Below are positions 6,361-14,269 of a stretch of DNA of 25,374 bases, piece after piece (position 1 is the first letter of the stretch; the number at the start of each line of letters is the position of its first letter). Source of the stretch: CAZBSE01 sp964561115 (GTDB taxonomy: Bacteria > Actinomycetota > Humimicrobiia > Humimicrobiales > Humimicrobiaceae); assembly GCA_964561115.1 (NCBI GenBank), contig CAZLOE010000016.1, positions 1-25,374 on the forward strand, read 5' to 3'. The notes below the pieces were generated by a model. It saw nothing but the letters and a program-made list of their open reading frames with translations, was not told where the DNA came from and did not search any database. The translations under genes and the position numbers were made by a program.

Positions 6361-6665
6361 AACCTGTGACCAGAAATAGTAAGCACCGAAAGCTGCATAC
6401 AGAGAGCCGCTGAAGCTGAGAATGCGACTGCAAAGCTGGTGACTGAATGGATCTGGGAGGGCCTGGCTCAAATCTTTAAAAAGAGAGTAAGTCGGGACGG
6501 CTTCCTCCGTTATCAGAGGATAGGATATTATAGAGTATCTTAAATATTTAAAGCGCACAGTAAAAAAATGTCTATGCCTTAAGTTTTTACTGTGAAGTAG
6601 GGTGGCACCGCGGGAATTCAACCTCTCGTCTCTACAAATGTCATGTAGTGATGGAGAGGTTTTTA
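6361..6665 (+). ncRNA. T-box leader riboswitch, tryptophan-specific
   Basis: Tandem elements of a class I T-box leader are present. Stem I contains the AGAGAG motif (6401-6406) and a specifier region GACTGAATGGATC, in which TGG (6448-6450) followed by A reads as a tryptophan codon. A perfect 11-bp stem CACAGTAAAAA/TTTTTACTGTG (about 6556-6594) fits stem III. The canonical T-box AGGGTGGCACCGCGG is at 6599-6613. The terminator (6621-6660) has outer stem ACCTCTC/GAGAGGT and inner stem CTACA/TGTAG and ends in a T run. Uncharged tRNA-Trp should pair with UGG and the T-box bulge and allow read-through into trpB2. The inverted ORF across this region is not a gene. Confidence 0.93.
6621..6665 (+). 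terminator. Regulated terminator of the T-box leader
   Basis: ACCTCTC (6621-6627) pairs with GAGAGGT (6654-6660), with an inner CTACA/TGTAG stem, followed by TTTTATTTT. It begins eight bases after the T-box sequence and is mutually exclusive with the antiterminator formed by the T-box bulge. Confidence 0.9.
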
Positions 6666-6725
6666 TTTTATAAAATAGATTTTACTTATTATAAATCAAG
6701 TTAAAAGAAGAAGAAGGAGAGTAAA

Positions 6726-8087
6726 ATGGATAAGAGAACCAAATTTGTATTAGATGAGGATGAGATACCTGAGAAATGGTATAATATCCAGGCGGATTTA
6801 CCCAAACCTCTTCCACCAGCTTTGCACCCTGGTACAGGGAAACCACTGACTCCTGATGATCTTGCTCCGTTATTTCCCATGGAGCTGATAAAGCAGGAAG
6901 TAAGTACTGAACGCTGGATCGAGATTCCTGAAGAAGTAAGGGATATCTATAGATTATGGAGACCTACCACTCTGTTCAGGGCTCACAGACTGGAGAAGGC
7001 TCTGGATACACCGGCTAAGATCTTTTACAAATATGAAGGAACAAGTCCTCCCGGAAGCCATAAACCCAATACTGCAGTAGCCCAGGCCTACTATAATATG
7101 AAAGAAGGCGTCAAGCGGATAACTACCGAGACCGGAGCCGGGCAATGGGGAAGTGCCCTGTCTTTTGGCGGTGCATGTTTCGGGGTAAAGATCAAAGTCT
7201 ATATGGTGGCTATTAGCTATAAGCAGAAACCTTATCGTCGGATAATGATGGAAACATGGGGAGCTGAGTGTGTACCCAGTCCAAGTAAGGATACCAAGGT
7301 TGGACGAGATATGCTGGCAAAAGATCCCGACTGCCCCGGGAGTCTGGGGTTGGCTATCAGCGAGGCCGTAGAGGATGCTGTTTCTCGTGATGATACCCAT
7401 TATTCTCTTGGCAGTGTACTTAATCATGTTCTCCTGCACCAGACTGTAAACGGTCTGGAGGCAAAAAAACTGATGGAGAAGGCTGATGCTTATCCAGACA
7501 TTATCGTAGGCTGCGTCGGCGGAGGTTCAAACTTTGCAGGACTTTTCCTGCCTTTTATAAAGGATAAAATAGAAGGCAAAAAACCGGACCTGCGCATAAT
7601 CAATGTTGAGCCTACGGCAGCTCCGTCTATAACCAAGGGACCCTATGCATATGATTATGGTGATACTGCAAAACTTGCACCGATAATAAAGATGTATACC
7701 CTTGGGCATGATTTTATTCCTCCTCCGATCCATGCCGGAGGGCTCCGTTATCACGGAATGGCGCCTATTATATGTCACCTTGCTAATCTCGGTCTTGTTG
7801 AAGCAAGAGCCGAAAATCAGATTGCAACTTTTAAGGCCGGAGTGACCTTTGCGCGGGCTGAGGGTATTATAAGTGCCCCTGAAACGAACCACTGTATCAA
7901 GGCAGCTATTGATGAGGCTTTAAAGTGCAAGGAATCCGGAGAATCAAAGACAATCCTTATAGCCCACAGCGGACACGGACATGTTGATATGGCAGCATAT
8001 GACGCTTATCTATCAGGTAATTTAAAGGATTATGAATATCCTAAGGAAAAGATAGAAGAAGCTCTGACCAAATTACCGAAAGTCTAA
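6726..8087 (+). CDS. trpB: Tryptophan synthase beta-like protein, TrpB2 type
   Basis: PLP enzyme of 453 aa that condenses indole with L-serine to tryptophan. The length, the long N-terminal region (EKWYNIQADLPKPLPPALHPGTGKP) and the motif spacing place it in the TrpB2 subfamily rather than the roughly 400-aa TrpB1. Lys113 in GSHKPNTA is the Schiff-base lysine; Glu135 lies in TTETGAGQWG. The PLP phosphate-binding glycine loop is GCVGGGSNFAG, and the C-terminal IAHSGHGHVD is typical of TrpB2. A strong ribosome site, AAGGAGA, lies just before ATG. No trpA or other trp gene is adjacent, so it probably works alone, salvaging indole or partnering a distant TrpA. The Trp-specific T-box ties expression to tryptophan shortage, which supports a true tryptophan-synthesis role. 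Confidence 0.95.
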   Translation: MDKRTKFVLDEDEIPEKWYNIQADLPKPLPPALHPGTGKPLTPDDLAPLFPMELIKQEVSTERWIEIPEEVRDIYRLWRPTTLFRAHRLEKALDTPAKIFYKYEGTSPPGSHKPNTAVAQAYYNMKEGVKRITTETGAGQWGSALSFGGACFGVKIKVYMVAISYKQKPYRRIMMETWGAECVPSPSKDTKVGRDMLAKDPDCPGSLGLAISEAVEDAVSRDDTHYSLGSVLNHVLLHQTVNGLEAKKLMEKADAYPDIIVGCVGGGSNFAGLFLPFIKDKIEGKKPDLRIINVEPTAAPSITKGPYAYDYGDTAKLAPIIKMYTLGHDFIPPPIHAGGLRYHGMAPIICHLANLGLVEARAENQIATFKAGVTFARAEGIISAPETNHCIKAAIDEALKCKESGESKTILIAHSGHGHVDMAAYDAYLSGNLKDYEYPKEKIEEALTKLPKV

Positions 8088-8106
8088 AATATACTGCTTT
8101 CAATTA

Positions 8107-8139
8107 TAGGAGGGATTTTACAAGTTAAAATCCCTCCTA
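8107..8139 (+). terminator. Perfect 14-bp hairpin after trpB2
   Basis: TAGGAGGGATTTTA (8107-8120) pairs perfectly with TAAAATCCCTCCTA (8126-8139) around loop CAAGT, 19 bases after the trpB2 stop. The following CCCTTTGC has only a short T run, so it may be a weak intrinsic terminator or an mRNA 3'-end stabiliser. Note that the left arm contains GGAGGG. Confidence 0.6.
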
Positions 8140-8230
8140 CCCTTTGCTGGATTTTGAAAAAAAGCAGCTATTTTGACTGATTGTGTTCTGAAGATTAAAA
8201 TGCAGGTAAGTCACTACTAAAAAAATCTAC

Positions 8231-8259
8231 TTGATTTTTTTTAAATAAGTCTATATATT
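8231..8259 (+). promoter_or_regulatory. Candidate promoter of rho, with a long leader
   Basis: TTGATT (8231-8236) and TATATT (8254-8259) are exactly 17 bp apart. Transcription from here would give a leader of about 300 nt before rho. The remaining spacer (8260-8569) is A/T-rich; I see no hidden gene. A long leader would suit Rho autoregulation, which is known in other bacteria, but nothing here proves it. Confidence 0.4.
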
Positions 8260-8569
8260 ATATAGGAAAATTTCATTTTAACATTAACAGTAGAGGTTTC
8301 TTCAAAATAATCGTATCTTAATTTTCTAAAAAATATTGGGTTATTAATATAAAATTTATTAAGAATAATCTATTAGCCTGAATTTTGTAAAATCCTTTTT
8401 AAGCTATATTTAAAAGTTTTAACAAATTCCAAGGACTTAAAAATAATAGTTTTAAATGTAATATAAAATCATTTTAGCTATTTAAAGTTTTTAACCGGAA
8501 AATATAGAGATGATCGGAAGGATAAAAGTAAAATATATGAGTGTCTGGATATGAAAGGAGTATTTATAA

Positions 8570-9973
8570 ATGACTGAATTGGAAGAATTAAACAGAGAAT
8601 TTCTGGATGGAAAAGTTTTAGCTGACCTTAAGGTTATCGCAAGGCAGTTAAATATTCAGGGGATCTCTAAGATGAAAAAAGAAGAATTGTTAGAAAAAAT
8701 ATTGGAAGAAGCATCCAATAATGGAATGGAAGAGTCTTTGCCGGAGGGTAAGACTCTGGATTCTAAAGAAACCGGGGTTCTGGAGAAGGAAAAGAAAGAA
8801 AAGGAAAAAAAGAAAGTTGAGAAGAAGCCTGAATTCGAACTGTATAAGGAAAGGATGAAAGGGGTACTCGATATACTGGCTGACGGTTATGGATTTCTGA
8901 GGACTTCAGGGTACCTTGCAGGTTCCCATGATATATATGTTTCACAATCTCAGATAAGAAGATTCAGGTTAAGGCAGGGCGATGAAGTCTACGGTCAGGT
9001 GCGACCTCCAAAAGAGAGCGAGAAGTACAATGCGCTGCTTAGAATAGAGGAAGTAAACGGGGAAGACCCGGAATTTATAAGAAGCAGGATACCGTTTGAA
9101 AAATTAACTCCCGTGTACCCTATGGAGAGGCTGCGTCTGGAAACAAATAAATCGAGTAATATTACTCCAAGAATAATAGATTTGATCGCACCTATAGGAA
9201 AAGGTCAAAGAGGACTTATTGTGTCACCACCCAAGGCAGGTAAGACAACCATTCTTAAAGATCTTGCCAATAGTGTTTCCAGTAACAATCCTGAGGTTTA
9301 TATAATTGTATTGCTTATTGATGAGAGACCTGAAGAAGTAACTGACATGGAAAGATCTGTAAAAGGGGAGGTAATAAGTTCAACATTTGACCAGCCTTCG
9401 GATAATCATATACAGGTCGCTGAACTGGTGCTTCAGAGAGCAAAGAGGCTTGTGGAACACGGAAAGGATGTTCTGATACTCCTGGACAGTATAACCCGCC
9501 TTGCCAGAGCATATAATCTATCGATCCCGGCCAGCGGGAGAGTTCTGTCAGGCGGAGTAGATTCTTCTGCACTTTTCCCCCCAAAAAGATTCTTCGGTGC
9601 AGCCAGGAATATTGAAGACGGCGGAAGCCTGACCATACTTGCTACCGCATTGATTGATACCGGAAGCAGAATGGACGATGTTATATTTGAAGAATTTAAG
9701 GGTACCGGCAATATGGAGATAAACCTTGACAGGCAGCTGGCAGATAAAAGGATCTTTCCTGCTATCGATATAACAAGGTCTGGAACCAGAAAAGAAGAAT
9801 TACTGATGGAAAAAGATGAAGCAAGTATAGTATGGAAGCTTAGAAGGCTGATCCATGAAAAAGAACCGGAAGTCGCATTGGAACAGCTGATAGACTATAT
9901 AAAGAATACCAAGTCTAACGATGATTTTCTTAATGCCATAAAAGCAAGCTTTAACAAAGAGAAAAAATTATAG
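8570..9973 (+). CDS. rho: Transcription termination factor Rho
   Basis: Hexameric RNA-dependent ATPase/helicase that ends transcription, cytoplasmic; 467 aa. The N-terminal helical Rho-N domain spans about residues 1-50 (LADLKVIARQLNI...MKKEELLEKIL). A charged Lys/Glu linker of about 40 aa follows (51-90). The cold-shock-like RNA-binding domain (about 97-165) contains GVLDILADGYGFLR and VSQSQIRRFRLRQGD. The ATPase core has SPPKAGKTT (219-227, Walker A), LIDERPEEVTDM (249-260), VLILLDSITRLARAY (301-315, Walker B), the Q-loop region SGRVLSGGVDSSALF and the R-loop region ALIDTGSRMDDVIFEEFKGTG. AAAGGAG precedes the ATG by about nine bases. rho usually heads the rpmE-prfA-prmC run; here folD, reversed, lies between. 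Confidence 0.98.
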   Translation: MTELEELNREFLDGKVLADLKVIARQLNIQGISKMKKEELLEKILEEASNNGMEESLPEGKTLDSKETGVLEKEKKEKEKKKVEKKPEFELYKERMKGVLDILADGYGFLRTSGYLAGSHDIYVSQSQIRRFRLRQGDEVYGQVRPPKESEKYNALLRIEEVNGEDPEFIRSRIPFEKLTPVYPMERLRLETNKSSNITPRIIDLIAPIGKGQRGLIVSPPKAGKTTILKDLANSVSSNNPEVYIIVLLIDERPEEVTDMERSVKGEVISSTFDQPSDNHIQVAELVLQRAKRLVEHGKDVLILLDSITRLARAYNLSIPASGRVLSGGVDSSALFPPKRFFGAARNIEDGGSLTILATALIDTGSRMDDVIFEEFKGTGNMEINLDRQLADKRIFPAIDITRSGTRKEELLMEKDEASIVWKLRRLIHEKEPEVALEQLIDYIKNTKSNDDFLNAIKASFNKEKKL

Positions 9974-10024
9974 AAGGTAACATCCCCAAATAAAAGATTT
10001 AATGATTCGATTATTAACTGCACT

Positions 10025-11161
10025 TTAGTTTTTTGCTATAAGGTCTCTAGCTTTGACGAATTCTTTTACTTTCTTGTGCTCGACTTTTTGCAGTTTTCCA
10101 TTTCCTCCTATTTCTTTTTTCAACTTGTAGATCTCATCCTGCATTTCACTTACTCTGCTCAGCAGTTTCTCAACCATTTCATCGTAAGTATCAATTATTT
10201 CGTCCTTGCTCATACCTTTGAATTCACCTAAACACTCTTTCATCTCTCTCTCCTTTCTCATAGCTTTTATGGCAAGCTTTACCGAATTTGATAAAAGCAT
10301 TGCAATAGTCATAGGACCTACTCCTCCGGGAACAGGAGTTATATAGCTTGCTTTTTTTTGTACCTTCAAAAAGTCAACATCTCCAATAAGTGTTGATCCT
10401 TTTTTATCAAAATCTTCTTTCCTCCACTCCAGAAGTTCAGGGTTTGCTTTATCTTTAGTGATCCTGTTTATTCCTACATCTATTACTACTGCTCCTTTCT
10501 TGACCATATCTTCTTTTATAAGATAAGGCACGCCGGTTGCTACTACTAAAATATCTGCTTTCAGGGTATGCTCTTTTAAATTTTTAGTCTCTATATGACA
10601 GGTAGTAGGAGTAGCCCACTCATTTAGAAAAAGCAAGCTTAGCGGTTTACCTACAATTTCGCTGTGACCTACAATAGTCACATTTTTACCTTTCATGGGA
10701 ATTCCTTCTCTTTTTAGCATTTCCATTATACCTGCCGGAGTAGCAGGGACTAAAAAATCTTGCTTTGCTACCAGAGAACCCATATTAAAGGGGTGAAATC
10801 CGTCTACATCCTTTTCAGGGGAAATTGATTCTAATAGGATCCTTTCATCAATTTGTTTTGGAAGAGGTAGTTGCACCAGTATGCCGTGTATGTCAGGTCT
10901 TTTATTCAGTTTTTCTATTTCCATGATTATATCAGTAGTGGATACTGAATCTTCCATTTCAATTGAAATCGATTTAATCCCTACCTGCTCGCATGCTTTT
11001 ATTTTATTTCTAACATAAATCTGCGATGCTGGATTTTCACCGACCATTATTACAGCAAGACCAGGCTTGATCCCATTCTCTTTTTCAAGCCGGATCACTT
11101 CTTCAGCAAGCTCATTCTTTATATCTCCAGATAGTTTTTTTCCGTCAAGTATTTTTGCCAT
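10025..11161 (-). CDS. folD: FolD, methylenetetrahydrofolate dehydrogenase/cyclohydrolase with C-terminal extension
   Basis: Bifunctional cytoplasmic enzyme converting 5,10-methylene- to 10-formyl-tetrahydrofolate. Catalytic elements are YVRNKIKAC (49-57, with Lys53), QLPLP (97-101), EKDVDGFHP (116-124, with Asp120), PATPAGIMEML (139-149), the Rossmann segment VTIVGHSEIVGKP (161-173), GAVVIDVGINR (223-233) and TPVPGGVGPMT (275-285). In many NADP-dependent FolDs the glycine loop reads GRS; here it is GHS (165-167). The family normally ends near residue 290-300, but this protein continues to 378 with a strongly charged, helix-prone tail (EREMKECLGEF..., YDEMVEKLLSRVSEMQDEIYKLKKEI) that looks like a short coiled coil. 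AAGGGA lies just before ATG. It is convergent with rho and divergent from rpmE, and thus has its own transcription unit. Confidence 0.95.
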   Translation of the reverse strand: MAKILDGKKLSGDIKNELAEEVIRLEKENGIKPGLAVIMVGENPASQIYVRNKIKACEQVGIKSISIEMEDSVSTTDIIMEIEKLNKRPDIHGILVQLPLPKQIDERILLESISPEKDVDGFHPFNMGSLVAKQDFLVPATPAGIMEMLKREGIPMKGKNVTIVGHSEIVGKPLSLLFLNEWATPTTCHIETKNLKEHTLKADILVVATGVPYLIKEDMVKKGAVVIDVGINRITKDKANPELLEWRKEDFDKKGSTLIGDVDFLKVQKKASYITPVPGGVGPMTIAMLLSNSVKLAIKAMRKEREMKECLGEFKGMSKDEIIDTYDEMVEKLLSRVSEMQDEIYKLKKEIGGNGKLQKVEHKKVKEFVKARDLIAKN

Positions 11162-11305
11162 TTTGATCCCTTTCCCGGAAATTTTTATTTTTTATTTTAT
11201 TTAATCATAGTTCTAATATTTTCCATTATTAAAGTATACTCACTTTATCATCTTTATCAAGTATTAATTATTTTTATTGTATTTTTTTACTCAATTGTTG
11301 ATAGA

Positions 11306-11383
11306 GTTATATTTACAGCTATCAATATTTATGCTAACATTTAGCATTTGTAATAAGTCAGCTGTAATAAATATCAACGGGGA
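11306..11383 (+). promoter_or_regulatory. Structured leader of rpmE (candidate bL31 autoregulatory element)
   Basis: A nested hairpin lies directly upstream of rpmE. The outer stem pairs 11306-11320 (GTT-ATATTT-ACAGCT) with 11360-11378 (AGCTGT-AAATAT-AAC) with small bulges on the 3' side. Inside it ATGCTAA (11331-11337) pairs with TTAGCAT (11341-11347) over a 3-base loop. The outer stem ends immediately before the GGGGA ribosome site (11379-11383). Structured bL31 leaders that bind excess protein are known in several phyla; whether this is one is inference. Confidence 0.5.
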
Positions 11384-11392
11384 ATTAAAATT

Positions 11393-11599
11393 ATGAAAAA
11401 AGATATACATCCGGAATATTTTGACTGCACTGTCATATGTTCCTGCGGAAATAAATTTAAAACCAGATCAACAAAAAAAGAACTAAAAGTTGAGATATGC
11501 TCAAACTGTCACCCTTTTTATACCGGCAAGCAGAAGCTGGTTGATTCCGGCGGAAGGGTGGAAAGGTTTAAAAAGAGACTTACAAAATCCAAGAAATAA
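11393..11599 (+). CDS. rpmE: Ribosomal protein bL31, zinc-binding form
   Basis: 68-aa protein of the large ribosomal subunit, at the bridge to the small-subunit head. It starts MKKDIHPEY as bL31 does. Cys16 and Cys18 (ICSCG) with Cys36 and Cys39 (CSNCHPFYTG) form the zinc site, so this is the zinc-containing (C+) paralogue type; Cys12 is extra. HPFYTGKQKLVDSGGRVERFKKR is the diagnostic C-terminal signature. It is followed after 13 bases by thyX and probably heads the rpmE-thyX-DUF1385-prfA-prmC operon. Confidence 0.97.
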   Translation: MKKDIHPEYFDCTVICSCGNKFKTRSTKKELKVEICSNCHPFYTGKQKLVDSGGRVERFKKRLTKSKK

Positions 11600-11612
11600 A
11601 TAAGGTGTTTGA

Positions 11613-12305
11613 ATGAAAGTCAATTTGGTCAAATACACCCAGAAGCCGGAAAAGATAATAGCAGTGGCTGCAAGATTGTGCTATTCGCCGGTAGGCGTAA
11701 CTGAACTTGAAGATGAACTCAGTGATGAGGATGTTGAAAAATTAGTCAGATTTGTTATTAAAAGCGGTCACCACAGTACTGTTGAACATGCGAATTTTAC
11801 ATTTGCGATAGAAGGTGTATCCAGAGCCCTGACACACCAACTGGTAAGGCACAGGGTTGCTTCTTATAACCAGCAATCACAGAGATATGTAAAATTTAAG
11901 AATAATTTTGAATATATTACTCCGCCAGCCATAGAAAAAGATAAAAATTCAAAAGAAAAGTATGATAGTCTGATTTCAAGTATTCATAATTTATATATGG
12001 AAATGCTGGATAGCGGTATAGAACCTGAGGACGCAAGGTACATCCTACCTAATGCTTCAGAAACAAAGATAATCGTTTCTATGAATGCCAGAGAGCTTTT
12101 ACACTTTTTTACCGTAAGGTGCTGTAACAGGGCACAGTGGGAGATAAGGGAGCTGGCAACACGGATGTTAAAAATGGTCAAAAAGGTTGCTCCTGTGGTC
12201 TTTGAGAAAGCTGGCCCAAATTGTCTGAGAGGTTCCTGCCAGGAAGGTAAATTTACCTGTGGGAATCCTCCTAAAGCGAGTGATTTTGATGCCGAAAGCC
12301 AATAA
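11613..12305 (+). CDS. thyX: Flavin-dependent thymidylate synthase ThyX
   Basis: FAD-dependent enzyme making dTMP from dUMP with methylene-tetrahydrofolate and NADPH; 230 aa, typical length, acting as a homotetramer in the family. The ThyX signature RHRxxSxNxxSxRY is intact at residues 79-92 (RHRVASYNQQSQRY); the position often filled by Glu is Gln here. The downstream segment RELLHFFTVRCCNRAQWEIRELA contains the conserved substrate-binding Arg residues. It spares dihydrofolate, so it pairs naturally with the folD and folE/P/BK genes nearby. AAGGTG lies seven bases before ATG. The 3' end overlaps the DUF1385 start by 17 bases, indicating translational coupling. Confidence 0.97.
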   Translation: MKVNLVKYTQKPEKIIAVAARLCYSPVGVTELEDELSDEDVEKLVRFVIKSGHHSTVEHANFTFAIEGVSRALTHQLVRHRVASYNQQSQRYVKFKNNFEYITPPAIEKDKNSKEKYDSLISSIHNLYMEMLDSGIEPEDARYILPNASETKIIVSMNARELLHFFTVRCCNRAQWEIRELATRMLKMVKKVAPVVFEKAGPNCLRGSCQEGKFTCGNPPKASDFDAESQ

Positions 12306-13182
12306 GAAGTATGACATCGGAGGCCAGGCAGTAATAGAAGGCGTGATGATGAGGAGCAAACACTTCTGGGCTCTGGCAGTAAGAAGACCCGACAAAATCA
12401 TATCTACAAAACTTTTTAAAAATGTTTCTTTGGCTAATAAGCATAAAGTATTAGGATTTATGTTTATACGTGGAGTGATAGTACTTATTGAGAGCATGAC
12501 ATTGGGATTTAGATCCTTAAGCTACTCAGTAAACGAAGCAACAGAAGAGGAAGTAAAATTTTCCAAAAAAGAGATGACAATATCAATAATAATTGCCGTT
12601 ATACTGGCTGTGGGTATTTTTTTTGTTCTCCCTACTGTCATAGGGAGAAGTTTTTCTGATTTCTTCCCCAATGCCATAGTTTATAATCTACTTGAGGGAT
12701 TGATTAGAATTGGTTTTTTTCTTGCCTATATTTTACTGATATCACAGATCAGAGATATAAAAAGGATTTTTCAATATCATGGTGCAGAACATAAGACCAT
12801 TAAGGCTTATGAGAATGATGAGGAACTTACACCTGAAAATGTAAAGAAATACAGTACTCTGCATTTAAGATGCGGGACCAGCTTTCTTCTTATTGTAATG
12901 GTAGTAGCTGTTCTTGTATTTGCGCTTCTGGGAAAGCAGACCATGCTTTGGCGTATTATATCAAGGGTTCTGTTAATACCGGTGATTGCGGGTATTTCAT
13001 ATGAGTTTATAAAACTCGCGGGGAAATTTAGCAGGTACAGGATTGTAAATATTATTTTTTATCCCGGGCTTCTGATTCAAAAGATCACCACCAGGGAGCC
13101 TGATAAAAGCCAGATAGAGGTTGCTATAAGCTCATTTAAGAAAGTTCTGGAAGCAGAAGAAAAACTAAAGAAGGCAGGTTAA
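12289..13182 (+). CDS. DUF1385 (YqhQ-like) membrane protein
   Basis: Membrane protein of 297 aa in the DUF1385 family, represented by YqhQ of Bacillus subtilis, whose biochemical role is unknown to me. Family signatures: the N-terminal GGQAVIEGVMMRS (11-23), the central HGAEHKTIKAYE (164-175) and HLRCGTSFLL (192-201). The conserved His and Glu residues could bind metal (inference). Hydrophobic segments are at about 98-117, 135-153, 198-214 and 224-240. ATG 12289 is preferred over the in-frame ATG 12259 because it places the conserved motif near the N-terminus as in the family and leaves only a 17-base overlap with thyX. The family very often precedes prfA, as here. Confidence 0.92.
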   Translation: MPKANKKYDIGGQAVIEGVMMRSKHFWALAVRRPDKIISTKLFKNVSLANKHKVLGFMFIRGVIVLIESMTLGFRSLSYSVNEATEEEVKFSKKEMTISIIIAVILAVGIFFVLPTVIGRSFSDFFPNAIVYNLLEGLIRIGFFLAYILLISQIRDIKRIFQYHGAEHKTIKAYENDEELTPENVKKYSTLHLRCGTSFLLIVMVVAVLVFALLGKQTMLWRIISRVLLIPVIAGISYEFIKLAGKFSRYRIVNIIFYPGLLIQKITTREPDKSQIEVAISSFKKVLEAEEKLKKAG

Positions 13183-13184
13183 AA

Positions 13185-14264
13185 ATGTCTGATTTACTGG
13201 ACAGGCTAAAAATATATGATGACAATTACAAAAAACTTGCAGACAAGCTTTCGAGTCCTGAAGTATCTTCCAATCCTGATAAAATAAAAGAATACGGAAA
13301 GAAGATAGCTGAGATAGAAGAGATAGTAAATACCGGCAGGAAGTACGGGCAGGTCATTTCTTCAATTAAAGATGCAGAAGAAATGCTCAAAGTAGAGAAG
13401 GAAGAAGAGATGAGAGATTTCCTGAAAGATGAACTCAAGGAAAACAATAATAAAAAGCAAAAGCTTGAAAAGAAAATAAAACTGCTTCTGACTCCTAAGA
13501 ATCCCGATGACAAAAGAGATGTCATAGTTGAGATAAGAGCTGGTGCAGGGGGAGATGAAGCAGCACTTTTTGCGGAAGTACTTTACAAGCTATATACAAA
13601 ATATGCTGAGAGAAAGAAATGGAAATGTTCCATGCTCAGTTCCAGCAGGCTTGGTATTGGAGGATTTAAGGAAGTAATATTTGAAATTGAAGGGAGCGGA
13701 GTATTTGGGACAATGAAATATGAGTCCGGAGTGCATAGAGTCCAGAGAGTCCCAACAACAGAGTCCCAGGGAAGAATACATACATCTACAGCTACAATTG
13801 CCGTGCTCCCTTCGGCAGAAGAAGTTGATATTAGAATAGAAAATTCGGATTTAAGAGTAGATGTCTTCCGTTCCAGTGGTCCGGGCGGGCAGTCTGTAAA
13901 CACTACAGATTCTGCGGTAAGAATAACTTACATCCCGAGTGGCATGATCGTGACCTGCCAGGATGAGAAATCACAGCTTCAAAACAAAGAAAAGGCTTTA
14001 AAGATCCTAAGAGCAAGACTTAAAGAAGCTGAGGAGCAGAAGCAGATAAACGAGCAGGTTGAAAAAAGAAGGATGCAGGTCGGTACCGGGGATAGGAGTG
14101 AAAGGATCAGGACTTATAATTATCCACAGAGTAGAGTGACCGATCACAGGATAAATCTGACTTTATATAAACTTGATGAGATCCTGGAAGGTGGTCTTGA
14201 TCTGTTAATAGAACCGCTAAAAACCGCGGATAATAAAAAGAAAATAGAAAAGATTGGGGCTTAA
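13185..14264 (+). CDS. prfA: Peptide chain release factor 1
   Basis: RF1, 359 aa, which reads stop codons UAA and UAG and triggers peptide release. The coiled-coil N-terminal domain (about 1-105) precedes VEIRAGAGGDEAALFAEVLY (115-134). The codon-recognition tripeptide is PTT (190-192, in RVPTTESQGRIHTS), of the RF1 PxT type rather than the SPF of RF2. GGQ (234-236, in RSSGPGGQSVNTTDSAVR) enters the peptidyl-transferase centre; Gln236 is the expected target of PrmC, encoded next. A ribosome site (AAGGCAGG) overlaps the end of the DUF1385 gene and the start lies two bases after its stop. Confidence 0.98.
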   Translation: MSDLLDRLKIYDDNYKKLADKLSSPEVSSNPDKIKEYGKKIAEIEEIVNTGRKYGQVISSIKDAEEMLKVEKEEEMRDFLKDELKENNNKKQKLEKKIKLLLTPKNPDDKRDVIVEIRAGAGGDEAALFAEVLYKLYTKYAERKKWKCSMLSSSRLGIGGFKEVIFEIEGSGVFGTMKYESGVHRVQRVPTTESQGRIHTSTATIAVLPSAEEVDIRIENSDLRVDVFRSSGPGGQSVNTTDSAVRITYIPSGMIVTCQDEKSQLQNKEKALKILRARLKEAEEQKQINEQVEKRRMQVGTGDRSERIRTYNYPQSRVTDHRINLTLYKLDEILEGGLDLLIEPLKTADNKKKIEKIGA

Positions 14265-14269
14265 TTTAT

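Noticed and set aside
6316..6621. Minus-strand ORF of 101 aa
   Set aside because: It lies entirely across the Trp T-box leader, whose conserved sequence and paired stems explain the region.
10025..11161. FolD tail as a separate downstream gene or frameshift
   Set aside because: The reading frame is continuous from the last core motif into the tail with no internal ribosome site or start that would suit a separate protein.
12259..12288. Earlier in-frame start for the DUF1385 gene
   Set aside because: It would add ten residues not expected in the family and lengthen the overlap with thyX; the later ATG at 12289 fits the conserved N-terminus.
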